A DNA stretch of 64,000 bases from Opitutales bacterium. Its GTDB lineage: Bacteria > Verrucomicrobiota > Verrucomicrobiia > Opitutales > UBA953. Location of the stretch: contig JAFSAO010000011.1 of assembly GCA_017440935.1 (NCBI GenBank), positions 1 to 64,000 of the forward strand, in the 5' to 3' direction. Shown piece after piece: positions 37,112 to 45,218 of the stretch (its first letter is position 1; each line of letters begins with the position of its first letter). Position numbers and translations under genes: made by a program. The notes beneath the pieces are model-generated. The model worked only from the letters and a program-made list of their open reading frames with translations, was not told the origin of the DNA and did not search any database.

Positions 37112-38191
37112 ATGACGAAAACGAATTGGAAACGGGCGTTGATTTGTGTCGGCGCCGGATTGCTCACGTTGCCCGCGTTTGCTGCCGTCGAAACGGTAAC
37201 TTACGGGAATTTTGAAGTTTCCTTCTACGGGAACGGCGACGTTTTTTCGTCGAATCATTGGGGCAATCATTCAAGCTCGCAGGATTGGACTCAGGAGGTA
37301 AAAGACTGCGTCGGGCGGGCGCTCAATTATTGGAGCGACGTTATCGTTACGGACTCTACGGAAAAAGTAAAAGTCGCATTCGTGTGGCAGGAGTTGGTTT
37401 CCGGAGCGCTCGGCGGCGCGAGTCCGCTGTATTATTGGAATCCGTATTCCGGAGTTTGTTATTCTAACGGGGAAGCTGCGTTGCGGGAACACGCTTACAG
37501 CAGTGCTTACTATAATCTCTCGAACAAAGAGACGACGTCGCTTGTGAGAATTTCCACCAACGCGAACTTCTACTACGGCGAATCGGAGACGGGAATTACG
37601 TATGTTCAGTATGATTTGCAAAGCGTGCTCGTGCATGAAATCGGTCACATCATGGGGTTTGATTCCTTTTGCGACGGAGATCCTACATGGGGAAATCTCA
37701 CAATGAGCAACGGAGACACTTTTACCGCCGTTACGACGCTCGACACGTTGCTGGTGACGGAAAATGCGAATGGAGAACTCGTTAGCGTTTTCGAGGCAAA
37801 GAACTCTGTAGATTATCCCGGCTGGGTTAACTACGAGCAGACCGTCGAATTTTCTGCGGGGAAGGAATATTTTCTGAAAACCGGAGAAACGGATTCCGGT
37901 GAACTTCAACTTTCCACGTTGAAAGTTTACAACCCGACAAAATATTCCGCCGGTTCTTCGATGTCGCACGTCGAAGCCACGGGAACGGGTGAAGAACCGC
38001 AGATGTCTTATGCGATTGCCAACGGGAAAATTCGCCGCGAACTTACGTCCGACGAATTGACGTTGCTGAGAGCAATGGGTTGGACGGTTGCGGTTCCCGA
38101 GCCGTCGGCGTTCGGCTTGCTCGCGGGAACGTTTGCGCTCGCGCTTGCCGTCGGTTCCCGCCGCCGCAAACGGGGAAAAGAGAAATTTTAA
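37112..38191 (+). CDS. PEP-CTERM secreted zinc metalloprotease-like protein
   Basis: A 359-residue secreted protein. A signal peptide (residues 1-24, ending AFA-A) precedes a domain with HEIGHIMGFDS at 175-185; His175, Glu176 and His179 form a zinc HExxH site with the downstream Gly of metzincin-like enzymes. Position 185, where metzincins have the third His, is Ser, and Asp184 is next to it, so the third ligand is uncertain. The C-terminus has VPEPSAFGLLAG, a hydrophobic helix and RRRKRGK (PEP-CTERM). It is probably a surface or matrix-attached protease; the substrate is unknown. Start ATG 37112 is the last in-frame ATG before the signal peptide; 37064 is possible. Confidence 0.75.
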   Translation: MTKTNWKRALICVGAGLLTLPAFAAVETVTYGNFEVSFYGNGDVFSSNHWGNHSSSQDWTQEVKDCVGRALNYWSDVIVTDSTEKVKVAFVWQELVSGALGGASPLYYWNPYSGVCYSNGEAALREHAYSSAYYNLSNKETTSLVRISTNANFYYGESETGITYVQYDLQSVLVHEIGHIMGFDSFCDGDPTWGNLTMSNGDTFTAVTTLDTLLVTENANGELVSVFEAKNSVDYPGWVNYEQTVEFSAGKEYFLKTGETDSGELQLSTLKVYNPTKYSAGSSMSHVEATGTGEEPQMSYAIANGKIRRELTSDELTLLRAMGWTVAVPEPSAFGLLAGTFALALAVGSRRRKRGKEKF

Positions 38192-38207
38192 TTCTCCCCC
38201 AAAAAGC

Positions 38208-38240
38208 GTTCCCGTGAAACCGTTTCACGGGAACATTTTT
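38208..38240. terminator. Terminator, inverted motif pair
   Basis: GTTCCCGTGAAAC pairs with GTTTCACGGGAAC (38222-38234) with a minimal loop, followed by T6. It separates the convergent metalloprotease and NagX-like genes. Confidence 0.85.
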
Positions 38241-39421
38241 TACGCTTTGAGGAAAATCTTGGCGCGGTAGCAAAGCCAAAGAATCAGAAAAAGCACGGCG
38301 GCGTTCCCGGCGGCGAAAAAGATTTCCGGGCGGGCAACATCGCACGCGCGCAACAAACCGCCGAGCAACGGACGCGAAATTCCGTTGAAATTTATCAGCC
38401 CGACTTCCGGGCTGAGCATGTAGGCGAGAATCGAATTCATTCCGATAATTTTCAGCCACCCAGCCCAACGTTTCCACCCGAGCCAATCGACCACACCGTA
38501 AAATGCCGCCATTAGCAACACGCAGTAGCCGGACGAAACCAGCGTGAACGTTCCCGTCCAAATCCGTTTGACGACCGGCATTCCCGCCGCGTGTCCGAGC
38601 CAGCCCAGCGCAACCGCCGCCGTTCCCGCCGCGACGAGCACCAAGAATTTTTTCTTCTGAGAAAACGTTTTGTTTTTGAGCAGAATTCCCGTAAATACGC
38701 CGCTCATCACCGTCACGACAAATGTCAGCGAGCACCAAATCCACGCTGTATCGTAGTGGCCCGGAAAAATCACTTTGCCGTCGGCGGAAACGCTCGCACA
38801 ATCGCGCCAACGCCCGAGCAGAACTTTGTCGAGCGTCGCCGGAAAATTCAGTTCCCGCGCCCAAGGCGACGTTCCCGCGGCTTGCCATTCGCCGAAAAGC
38901 AGGCATCCCGCCGTGAAAACGACAAGCAGCGCGACGGCGAGCGCAATTTGTTTTTTCCGGCTCAGAAAAAGAAACGCGATTGCCGCTCCCGCGTAGCCGA
39001 TGGCAATGGCTTGAAGCGTGTTGGTGAGCGGTTTGAAAACGGTTAGGTCAAACGCGAGCAAATTTCCTTGAGCCACGCATCCGAGTATCCAAAGCGTAAT
39101 GACGCGACGCAAAATTCTCCACAGCGCGTGCGAGCGCGGGAGCGTCGCATTTTCGCCGACGTATTTTGACATCGCAAACGGAATCGAAACACCCGCCATG
39201 AACATGAAAAGCGGCATGACAAGATCCCACGCCAAAAAACCTTCCCAAGTCGCGTGTGTCCAATGCGCGATGTGCCACGCTCCGTTCGGGTGATGCCCGA
39301 GCCATGCGTGCATGACGGGACCGAGCATTGTCAGGATAAACAAATCGAAACCGCGTAACGCGTCGAGTGATTCAAGGCGTTGCGCGGGAACGGGAGAAAG
39401 TTTTTTTTCGGAAACGTTCAT
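38240..39421 (-). CDS. NagX/HGSNAT-like membrane acyltransferase (DUF5009)
   Basis: A 393-residue protein with about ten hydrophobic segments. RLESLDALRGFDLFILTML near residues 15-33 and WDLVMPLFMFMAGVSIPFA match the start of the heparan-alpha-glucosaminide N-acetyltransferase-like family. The His in the loop WLGHHPNGAWHIAHW is a candidate acceptor. Bacterial members are often near glycan-use genes, but none are here. ATG 39421 gives the family N-terminus; the longer frame to 39520 runs through the lysS terminator. Confidence 0.75.
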   Translation of the reverse strand: MNVSEKKLSPVPAQRLESLDALRGFDLFILTMLGPVMHAWLGHHPNGAWHIAHWTHATWEGFLAWDLVMPLFMFMAGVSIPFAMSKYVGENATLPRSHALWRILRRVITLWILGCVAQGNLLAFDLTVFKPLTNTLQAIAIGYAGAAIAFLFLSRKKQIALAVALLVVFTAGCLLFGEWQAAGTSPWARELNFPATLDKVLLGRWRDCASVSADGKVIFPGHYDTAWIWCSLTFVVTVMSGVFTGILLKNKTFSQKKKFLVLVAAGTAAVALGWLGHAAGMPVVKRIWTGTFTLVSSGYCVLLMAAFYGVVDWLGWKRWAGWLKIIGMNSILAYMLSPEVGLINFNGISRPLLGGLLRACDVARPEIFFAAGNAAVLFLILWLCYRAKIFLKA

Positions 39422-39466
39422 AGAAAATTTTCGGCAAGACATCTGATCTTTGCCCGAAAAAAAAAT

Positions 39467-39515
39467 GCGTTCCCGTGCGGTGGAAGCCGATTCCGTCCAC
39501 GGGAACGCTTCTTTA
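39467..39515. terminator. lysS terminator, inverted motif pair
   Basis: GCGTTCCCGTG (39467-39477) pairs with CACGGGAACGC (39498-39508), with an inner TGGAA/TTCC pairing. The following TTCTTTAAGCATTAAGCTCTAA closely resembles the sequence next to the tnaA terminator at 42471-42495. Confidence 0.85.
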
Positions 39516-39533
39516 AGCATTAAGCTCTAATTT

Positions 39534-41180
39534 TTAATCTCTTTCCGCTTCTTTCTTCTGCGGTCCGGAAACGTAGTCCGGCTTGAGCGTCGGGAAAAGA
39601 ATCGTTTCGCGGATGTTTGCGCATCCGGTGAGGAGCATGCAAAGGCGGTCGATGCCGACGCCCATTCCGCCGGCGGGCGGCATACCGTGTTCCATCGCGA
39701 CGAGGAAATCCTGGTCGATTTTCTGTTGTTCTTCGCCGGCTTGGAGTTCGAACATCGTGCGCTGCGTGATCGGGTCGTTTTGCTCGGAATACGCGGGCGC
39801 GATTTCCTGCCCGTTGATGCAGAGCTCGAAAACGTCGATGACGCTCGGATCCTTTTCGTTGATTTTCGCGAGCGGGCAAAGTTCCTTCATGATGTGCGTG
39901 ACGAAGGTCGGCTGAATCAGATTCGGCTCGATGAGCTTGCCGTAAACTTCGTTCGTCACTTCGTAATCTTCCCAATCTTCGCGCGGATCGGGGACCATAA
40001 GGTCTTTGTTTTTCAGTTCTTCGCCGCGGGCTTCGGCTTCCGCTTTGGCTTGGGCGCGAATTTCGTCCGCCATGCGGCGGCATTCGGCGATTTTTTCCGC
40101 TTTGGAAAGTTCAAACCAGTCGGCTCGGCCGGTGCGTTCCCGCACGAGGTCTTTGTAGTCGGCAACGCGCCATTCGCCGCCGAGTTCAATGACTTGCCCG
40201 TCGTAGCGCGTGATCGTCGTCGTGCCGATAACGGTTTTGCAAAGGTGCTGAATGAGTTCGCGGATGAGCGTCATCATGCCTTCGTAATCGGAATACGCCT
40301 GATAGATTTCCATCATCGTAAATTCCGGATTGTGGCGGCGGTCGATGCCTTCGTTGCGGAAAACGCGACCGATTTCAAAAACGCGTTCAATCCCGCCGAC
40401 GAGGCAGCGTTTCAGGTGAAGTTCGAGCGCAATGCGCAGGAAAAATTCACAGTCGAGCGCGTTAAAATGCGTGATAAACGGACGTGCCGCAGCCCCGCCG
40501 GCAATCGGGTGCAATGACGGCGTTTCGACTTCGACGAAATCGCGTTGCCAGAGGAATTTGCGAATTTCGGCAATGATTTGCGAGCGCTGCAAAAGACGTT
40601 TTTTGGAATCCGCGTTCGCAATGAGGTCGAGGTAGCGCTGGCGGGAAACCTGTTCTTCGTCCGTGATGCCGTGCCATTTTTCCGGAAGCGGGCGAAGTGC
40701 TTTCGCGACGAGTTCGTAGGCGCGGGCACGCACGGTAACTTCTCCGGTTTTCGTGACAAAGAGTTCGCCGCGAACGCCGACAAAGTCGCCGATGTCGACC
40801 ATTTTCTTAAAATGCTTGTTGTAGCGGTCTTCGCCGAGAATATCGCGCGTAAAGTAAATCTGTTGCACGCCGTCGCGGTCAAGAAGTTTCATGAAGCTCG
40901 CTTTGCCCATGATGCGAATGGCGATAACGCGTCCGGCAACGGAAACTTCCTCAGTCGAGGACGGGATTTCGTGAATGTCCGTTCCCGCCGCTTTTGCCGC
41001 GTCGATGGCGGGTTGCATGAGGGCAACGCAGTCTTTGGAAGTGTGCGTTTGGTTCCAGTTGGCGCGGAACGGGTCTTCGCCGGCGGCGCGCAGTTGGTTG
41101 AGCTTTTCCATGCGCACGGCAAAAAGGTCGTGCGAAATATCTGCGAGAGAGTTGGCTGATTTTTTCTGTTCTTCGCTCAT
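39534..41180 (-). CDS. lysS: Lysyl-tRNA synthetase, class II
   Basis: A 548-residue class II synthetase. The N-terminal OB-fold reads VAGRVIAIRIMGKASFMKLLD; motif 2 is VFEIGRVFRNEGIDRRHNPEFTMMEIYQAY and motif 3 is GMGVGIDRLCMLLTG. It is about 40 residues longer than typical, mainly through an insertion of charged residues (AKAEAEARGEELKNKDLMVPDPREDWEDYE) around residue 390. It stands alone with its own terminator. Confidence 0.95.
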   Translation of the reverse strand: MSEEQKKSANSLADISHDLFAVRMEKLNQLRAAGEDPFRANWNQTHTSKDCVALMQPAIDAAKAAGTDIHEIPSSTEEVSVAGRVIAIRIMGKASFMKLLDRDGVQQIYFTRDILGEDRYNKHFKKMVDIGDFVGVRGELFVTKTGEVTVRARAYELVAKALRPLPEKWHGITDEEQVSRQRYLDLIANADSKKRLLQRSQIIAEIRKFLWQRDFVEVETPSLHPIAGGAAARPFITHFNALDCEFFLRIALELHLKRCLVGGIERVFEIGRVFRNEGIDRRHNPEFTMMEIYQAYSDYEGMMTLIRELIQHLCKTVIGTTTITRYDGQVIELGGEWRVADYKDLVRERTGRADWFELSKAEKIAECRRMADEIRAQAKAEAEARGEELKNKDLMVPDPREDWEDYEVTNEVYGKLIEPNLIQPTFVTHIMKELCPLAKINEKDPSVIDVFELCINGQEIAPAYSEQNDPITQRTMFELQAGEEQQKIDQDFLVAMEHGMPPAGGMGVGIDRLCMLLTGCANIRETILFPTLKPDYVSGPQKKEAERD

Positions 41181-41333
41181 GATGTTTAAATTGAAAAAAA
41201 AGTGGAAACAAGGAGAATACGCGTTCCCGTGTGCGAACGCGAAACAAATTTGCGGTGTGCGACGTCGCTTTTTCCGCTTTAAACTGCGGCGGCTTGTGAG
41301 AGATTTTTTTCAAAAAAGTCTTGCGGGAACGCT

Positions 41334-41387
41334 CTTTTAATGACTACTTGTTTTGTAGTAATTGCGCAAGAGAAGCCTCGCAATTAC
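41334..41387 (+). promoter_or_regulatory. Leader region of the 41417 PEP-CTERM gene with hairpin
   Basis: TTTAATGACTACT near 41336 is also found near 55688, ahead of another PEP-CTERM gene. GTAATTGCG (41358-41366) pairs perfectly with CGCAATTAC (41379-41387) across 12 bases with no T-run, so it may be a leader structure or operator rather than a terminator. Confidence 0.35.
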
Positions 41388-41416
41388 GTCTCTTCATTGA
41401 ACACAAAAACTCTACG

Positions 41417-42274
41417 ATGAAATTATCACTCGTTTGCTTAACTTGTGCCCTCGCGGCGGGAACGCCGTTCGTCGCCGTCGGCACCGATTCCGAAACGTTC
41501 GTAACCGACGGTTTGGGAATTGATTGGTTCGGCTATCGTAGCAACACCGCGAAAACCGTTTTTACTTACGAAAACGGAAAAACGACGATGACGAATCTGG
41601 ACTCGGATTCCTATGTTTGGGGGTATTTACCGGAGGAAATTTCTCTGGAAATCGGTGATTCCGTTACGTTTTCGGGAACGGCGACGTTTAATTCCGTCGC
41701 ATCGTCCGGGTCGTTTTACATTGGTCTTTACAACAGCGGGGCAAACACGAAACCCGCTTCGGGAACGACATTTTCGAGCATCGTCGCGGGAACTTACGGT
41801 ATGACCGGATTTTTCGGCGGAACCGGTAAAAAATCCTCCGGAACGACGACGCAGGTGTTTTCCCGTTTTTCGGAAAAAGCGCCGAATGCTTCCGGAAGCG
41901 GCGGCGCGGGATTCATGACTTCCAATCAGGGCTCGAGTTACATTGCTTCCGCAACACCGGAAGGAATGCTCAATCATCCGGTTGCAAATACGGATTACGA
42001 ATTTGCTTTGACAATTCTTCGCACGGCAAACGGTTACGATGTTTCCGTCGGTAACGCGGGAACGGTCTCTTTTTCAGCGGAAAAATCTTTCTCTTCCGGC
42101 GTGTTTGACGTCATCGCAATGAAATCTCCCGGAAGCGGAATTACGCTTTCAAATCTTTCTGTTGCGACGACGGGAGCGGTGATTCCGGAACCGTCGTCGC
42201 TTGCGTGGTTGTTAGGAATTTTCTCGGGAGTGTTGATCGCGTCCGCGCGGCGCACCCGAGGAAAAGATAAATAA
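41417..42274 (+). CDS. PEP-CTERM secreted protein, unknown function
   Basis: A 285-residue exported protein with a signal peptide (residues 1-18) and a Ser/Thr/Gly-rich beta-type domain (DSVTFSGTATFNSVASSGSFYIGLYN) of the kind seen in lectin-like or jelly-roll folds. The sorting signal IPEPSSLAWLLGIFSG differs from the PEPSAFGLLAG form of the other four proteins, and the tail is ARRTRGKDK. No catalytic motif recognised. Confidence 0.7.
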   Translation: MKLSLVCLTCALAAGTPFVAVGTDSETFVTDGLGIDWFGYRSNTAKTVFTYENGKTTMTNLDSDSYVWGYLPEEISLEIGDSVTFSGTATFNSVASSGSFYIGLYNSGANTKPASGTTFSSIVAGTYGMTGFFGGTGKKSSGTTTQVFSRFSEKAPNASGSGGAGFMTSNQGSSYIASATPEGMLNHPVANTDYEFALTILRTANGYDVSVGNAGTVSFSAEKSFSSGVFDVIAMKSPGSGITLSNLSVATTGAVIPEPSSLAWLLGIFSGVLIASARRTRGKDK

Positions 42275-42302
42275 TTAAAAGGCGTGTCTGCTTATCCTAA
42301 AA

Positions 42303-42342
42303 CCGCTCCCGCAGAATTTTTCTGCGGGAGCGGGCTCTTTTT
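42303..42342 (+). terminator. Terminator of the 41417 gene
   Basis: CCGCTCCCGCAG (42303-42314) pairs perfectly with CTGCGGGAGCGG (42322-42333), followed by a T-rich run. The arms are a one-base variant (GGGAGCG) of the dispersed motif. Confidence 0.88.
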
Positions 42343-42439
42343 TAAGGAATAAAGGGCAGGGTAGCCTGCTCTTCCGGATGCGACAAAAATGCCACTTCTA
42401 CTTTAATAATAAACCTTCTTTTCCCTTTGTTTTCCGAAA

Positions 42440-42480
42440 AAGAAGCGTTCCCGCGAAAAGTCACGGGAACGCTTCTTTAA
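42440..42480 (-). terminator. tnaA terminator, inverted motif pair
   Basis: AAGAAGCGTTCCCG (42440-42453) pairs perfectly over 14 bp with 42464-42477. The sequence between it and the tnaA stop (TTTAAGCTCTAAGCTTTAAT) resembles that at the lysS terminator. Confidence 0.85.
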
Positions 42481-42507
42481 TCTTTAAGCTCTAAGCTTTA
42501 ATCTCTC

Positions 42508-43956
42508 TTACAGGCTGTCGCCGAAATCTTTGCGGAATTTTTCGACGAGTTTTTCCTGCCAGTTGCTCGTCGGGGCGAGGCGACCGAAGAAGAAGCGCAA
42601 AACTTTGGGTTCTTCAACGAATTTGAGCCCGCCGATGAGTTCGCGGTTTTGGTAAAGCCACGCGATGCGGTCAATCGCGTATTCCACCTGCGAGAGCGTG
42701 TAAACGCGGCGCGGCATTGCCATGCGGAGGAGCTCAAGTTCGGCAAAGCGTTCGGAACCGTCTTCGTTGCGTTGTTCGGAGAGCGTGCCGCGTTCCATGC
42801 CGCGCACGCCGCTGGTGATGTAGACGGCTGCCGCGAGCGCTCCCGCCGGGTATTCCGCCTGCGGAATGTGTTTGCAAAATTCCGTTGCGTTAATGTGGCA
42901 ACCGAGCCCGCCTGCCGGAAGAACCACGGGAACGCCGCGCTTGTGGAGTTCCTGCGCCATGTATTCGATGAATTTCGGCCCCTGCGAAATGACGTCTTCG
43001 TCCATCGATTCGTCCAAGCCGACGACGATGGCTTCCATTTCGCGGACGGACATCCCGCCGTAAGTGAGGAAGCCTTCGTAGAGCGGAATAAATTCCTTCA
43101 TGCGCATTTCGTCTTCCTTCGTGCGAATGGCGATCCCGCCGCCGCGTGCGAAGCCGAATTTGCGCGCCGAGAAGTAAATAATGTCCATGAGCGAGGCGAT
43201 TTCCGCCGTGATTTCGCGGATGCTCATGTTTTTGCAGGCTTCTTCGCGTTCTTTGATGAAATACAAATTGTCCTGCAAAAGCGACGCGTCGAGCATGACC
43301 TTGATACCGTGCTTTTTGCAAAGCGCGGCAACTTCGCGCATGTTTTGGAGCGAGAGCGGTTGTCCGCCGATGAGGTTCGTTCCCGCTTCGATGCGGACAA
43401 ACGGAATACGCGCGGGCGTTACTTTTTCGATGAGAGCTTCGAGACGCGGAATGTCAAAATTGCCTTTAAACGGGCAATCGTTAATCGGTTCCAAGCCTTC
43501 GGGAACGATGAGTTCTTCGACGCTCCCGCCGAGGCGCGTAATGTGCGCTTTCGTCGTCGTGAAGTGGAAGTTCATCGGCACAACATCGCCCGGCTTAACA
43601 AATGCGGTGGCGAGAATGTTTTCCGCCGCGCGCCCCTGGTGGACGGGAAGGAAATATTCCATGCCGAAAATTTCGGAAACTTTCGCCGTCATGCGATTGT
43701 AGGTTTCGGAGCCGGCGTAGGCGTCGTCGGCGCGGAGCATGGAGGCTTGCTGGAGGTCGCTCATCGCGTTCACGCCGGAGTCGGTGAGCATGTCCATGAA
43801 GACATCGCGATTCTGCAAAAGGAAGGTATTGTTGCCGGCTTCATTCATGCGCGCGACGCGTTCTTCCACGGGCGGCAGGCTCAGTTTCTGAACGATGCGC
43901 ACTTTGTGCATTTCGAGCGGGATTTCCTTGCCGCTGAAAAATTTTACATTAGCCAT
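42508..43956 (-). CDS. tnaA: Tryptophanase / beta-eliminating PLP lyase
   Basis: A 482-residue PLP enzyme of the tryptophanase/tyrosine phenol-lyase family. The early GNNTFLLQNRDVFMDMLTDSGVNAMSD and YAGSETYNRM strings are diagnostic of this pair of enzymes, and the PLP lysine is in IIYFSARKFGFARGGG near residue 262. Tryptophanase splits tryptophan to indole, pyruvate and ammonia; tyrosine phenol-lyase makes phenol instead. I favour tryptophanase from overall resemblance but cannot exclude the other. There is no TnaC leader or tnaB permease beside it. Start ATG 43956. Confidence 0.8.
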   Translation of the reverse strand: MANVKFFSGKEIPLEMHKVRIVQKLSLPPVEERVARMNEAGNNTFLLQNRDVFMDMLTDSGVNAMSDLQQASMLRADDAYAGSETYNRMTAKVSEIFGMEYFLPVHQGRAAENILATAFVKPGDVVPMNFHFTTTKAHITRLGGSVEELIVPEGLEPINDCPFKGNFDIPRLEALIEKVTPARIPFVRIEAGTNLIGGQPLSLQNMREVAALCKKHGIKVMLDASLLQDNLYFIKEREEACKNMSIREITAEIASLMDIIYFSARKFGFARGGGIAIRTKEDEMRMKEFIPLYEGFLTYGGMSVREMEAIVVGLDESMDEDVISQGPKFIEYMAQELHKRGVPVVLPAGGLGCHINATEFCKHIPQAEYPAGALAAAVYITSGVRGMERGTLSEQRNEDGSERFAELELLRMAMPRRVYTLSQVEYAIDRIAWLYQNRELIGGLKFVEEPKVLRFFFGRLAPTSNWQEKLVEKFRKDFGDSL

Positions 43957-43996
43957 GATGTTATGCTTAGATGTTTGAGAATAAAATAAAAGCACC

Positions 43997-44035
43997 ATTC
44001 TTGCTCAAAAATGCAAAGACTGCAAATTGAAATTT
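43997..44035 (-). promoter_or_regulatory. tnaA promoter with extended -35 motif
   Basis: Minus-strand AAATTTCAATTTGCAG (44020-44035) ends in TTGCAG. After 17 bases comes AAGAAT (43997-44002). The leader to the ATG at 43956 is about 34 bases with no clear SD. Confidence 0.72.
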
Positions 44036-44144
44036 AGCGAAAGCGCGCGCACCAAAATCGGGGAGTTCGCAGTCTGTTCAGCGGCGTTCCCGCCCGTTCC
44101 CGAAATTAATCTTAAACTCAATTTTATTCTTGTTCTCACGGGGC

Positions 44145-44173
44145 TTCGAGGCTACAAATAACGGCGTTTTACT
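44145..44173 (+). promoter_or_regulatory. Possible leaderless-type promoter of the IdeS-like gene
   Basis: TTCGAG (44145-44150), 17-base spacer, TTTACT (44168-44173), then 7 nt to the ATG at 44181. The -35 match is weak. Confidence 0.4.
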
Positions 44174-44180
44174 ACCCCTT

Positions 44181-45131
44181 ATGAAGCGTTCCCGTCTCCT
44201 CTTTATCGGCGTTCTCGCCGCTGTTTCCCTGTTCCCTTTTTCACACGCCTTCTCCGCCGAGGTTTGGGCTCCCGGCGTCAGCTGGGAAGAGGGCTGGTAT
44301 GATTTTAATAAATACAGCAAAGGCGGAACTCCAAGTAGTAACGATTCTCGAATGACGGATGACGGAAATATGTGTTGGGCGGCTTCGGCAGCCAATGTTA
44401 TTGCGTGGTGGCAGGAGCAAAATAACGTTACAAGTGAATATACGGACATGGGACGAACGATTCCTCAGGGGAAAGACGTGTATCAGACATTTGTAGGCGT
44501 TTTCGAAAATGTCGGAGGAAATCCGGCTCCCGCTTTTCGATGGTGGGTTGACGGTTCCGCAGTGCCCGGAACCCGGACCGTTTTCGGAGATGAGGGAGGA
44601 TCTGCATGGACCGGAATTTACGGTGAAACGTATTATCCGGATTTCTATTATTCCGGAGGACTTCTAACCAGCTCAAACTATACATCGACACCGTTCTACA
44701 GCATCAGCGACAGCGACAATCCTGTTACCATTGCAAATTCCAGCTCAAGTAACTTAACCGTGCAAAACAAGGCGATAGTAGATGCTTTAAGTTCCGGGTA
44801 TGCATTGTCTTTGGAGGTAAGCACTAATGACGGAAGCCTTCCGGGACACGCTATTACTCTTTGGGGTGTGGAGTATACGGAAGCGGCGAACGGAGATATT
44901 ACACTTACCAAAGCCTATATTACGGATTCAGACGATTATTATTCGGGTATCGTTAGTGCCGGAGTGGACGGGAAAGGCTATCTCTACGGTATGAAGATTG
45001 ACAACTTGGCATACAAAATCACCAGAGCGGACGGTTTGCGGACGATTGCGATTCCGGAGCCGTCGGCGTTTGGCTTGCTTGCCGGGCTGGGCGCGTTTGC
45101 TTTGGCGGTTTCGCGTCGCCGTCGCCGCTAA
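44181..45131 (+). CDS. PEP-CTERM secreted IdeS/Mac-like cysteine protease
   Basis: A 316-residue exported protein. Signal peptide residues 1-26, then VWAPGVSWEEGWYDFNK: Lys44 matches the position of the active-site Lys in the GWYDITK string of streptococcal IdeS. The catalytic Cys65 is in NMCWAASAANVIAWW. His223 and Asp249 fall in GHAITLWGVEY...KAYITDSDD, closely paralleling HVINLWGADF...KAIYVTDSD of IdeS. The family (C66) cuts IgG at the hinge in streptococci; the target here is unknown. The C-terminus IPEPSAFGLLAGLG plus RRRRR is a PEP-CTERM signal, so it would be sorted by exosortase rather than freely secreted. The gene is AT-richer than its neighbours and has only one dispersed motif. 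Confidence 0.82.
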   Translation: MKRSRLLFIGVLAAVSLFPFSHAFSAEVWAPGVSWEEGWYDFNKYSKGGTPSSNDSRMTDDGNMCWAASAANVIAWWQEQNNVTSEYTDMGRTIPQGKDVYQTFVGVFENVGGNPAPAFRWWVDGSAVPGTRTVFGDEGGSAWTGIYGETYYPDFYYSGGLLTSSNYTSTPFYSISDSDNPVTIANSSSSNLTVQNKAIVDALSSGYALSLEVSTNDGSLPGHAITLWGVEYTEAANGDITLTKAYITDSDDYYSGIVSAGVDGKGYLYGMKIDNLAYKITRADGLRTIAIPEPSAFGLLAGLGAFALAVSRRRRR

Positions 45132-45135
45132 AAAA

Positions 45136-45198
45136 ATCGCGCAAAGCCGAGAAGTCGCAAAGTTTATTTTTCTTAGCGTCTTCGCGTCTTTGCGCGAT
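45136..45198. terminator. 27-bp inverted repeat between convergent genes
   Basis: Positions 45136-45162 pair with 45172-45198 over 27 bases with four mismatches (arm begins ATCGCGCAAAG). The loop is T-rich. It lies between the IdeS-like gene and fhs and probably terminates both. CGCAAAG-type words of this sort are widespread in intergenic repeats. Confidence 0.75.
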
Positions 45199-45218
45199 GC
45201 TTTATTTTCCTCTTCAGA

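Noticed and set aside
41358-41387. Terminator upstream of the 41417 gene
   Set aside because: The hairpin has no following T-run and lies in the probable leader of the gene, so I list it only as a possible leader structure.
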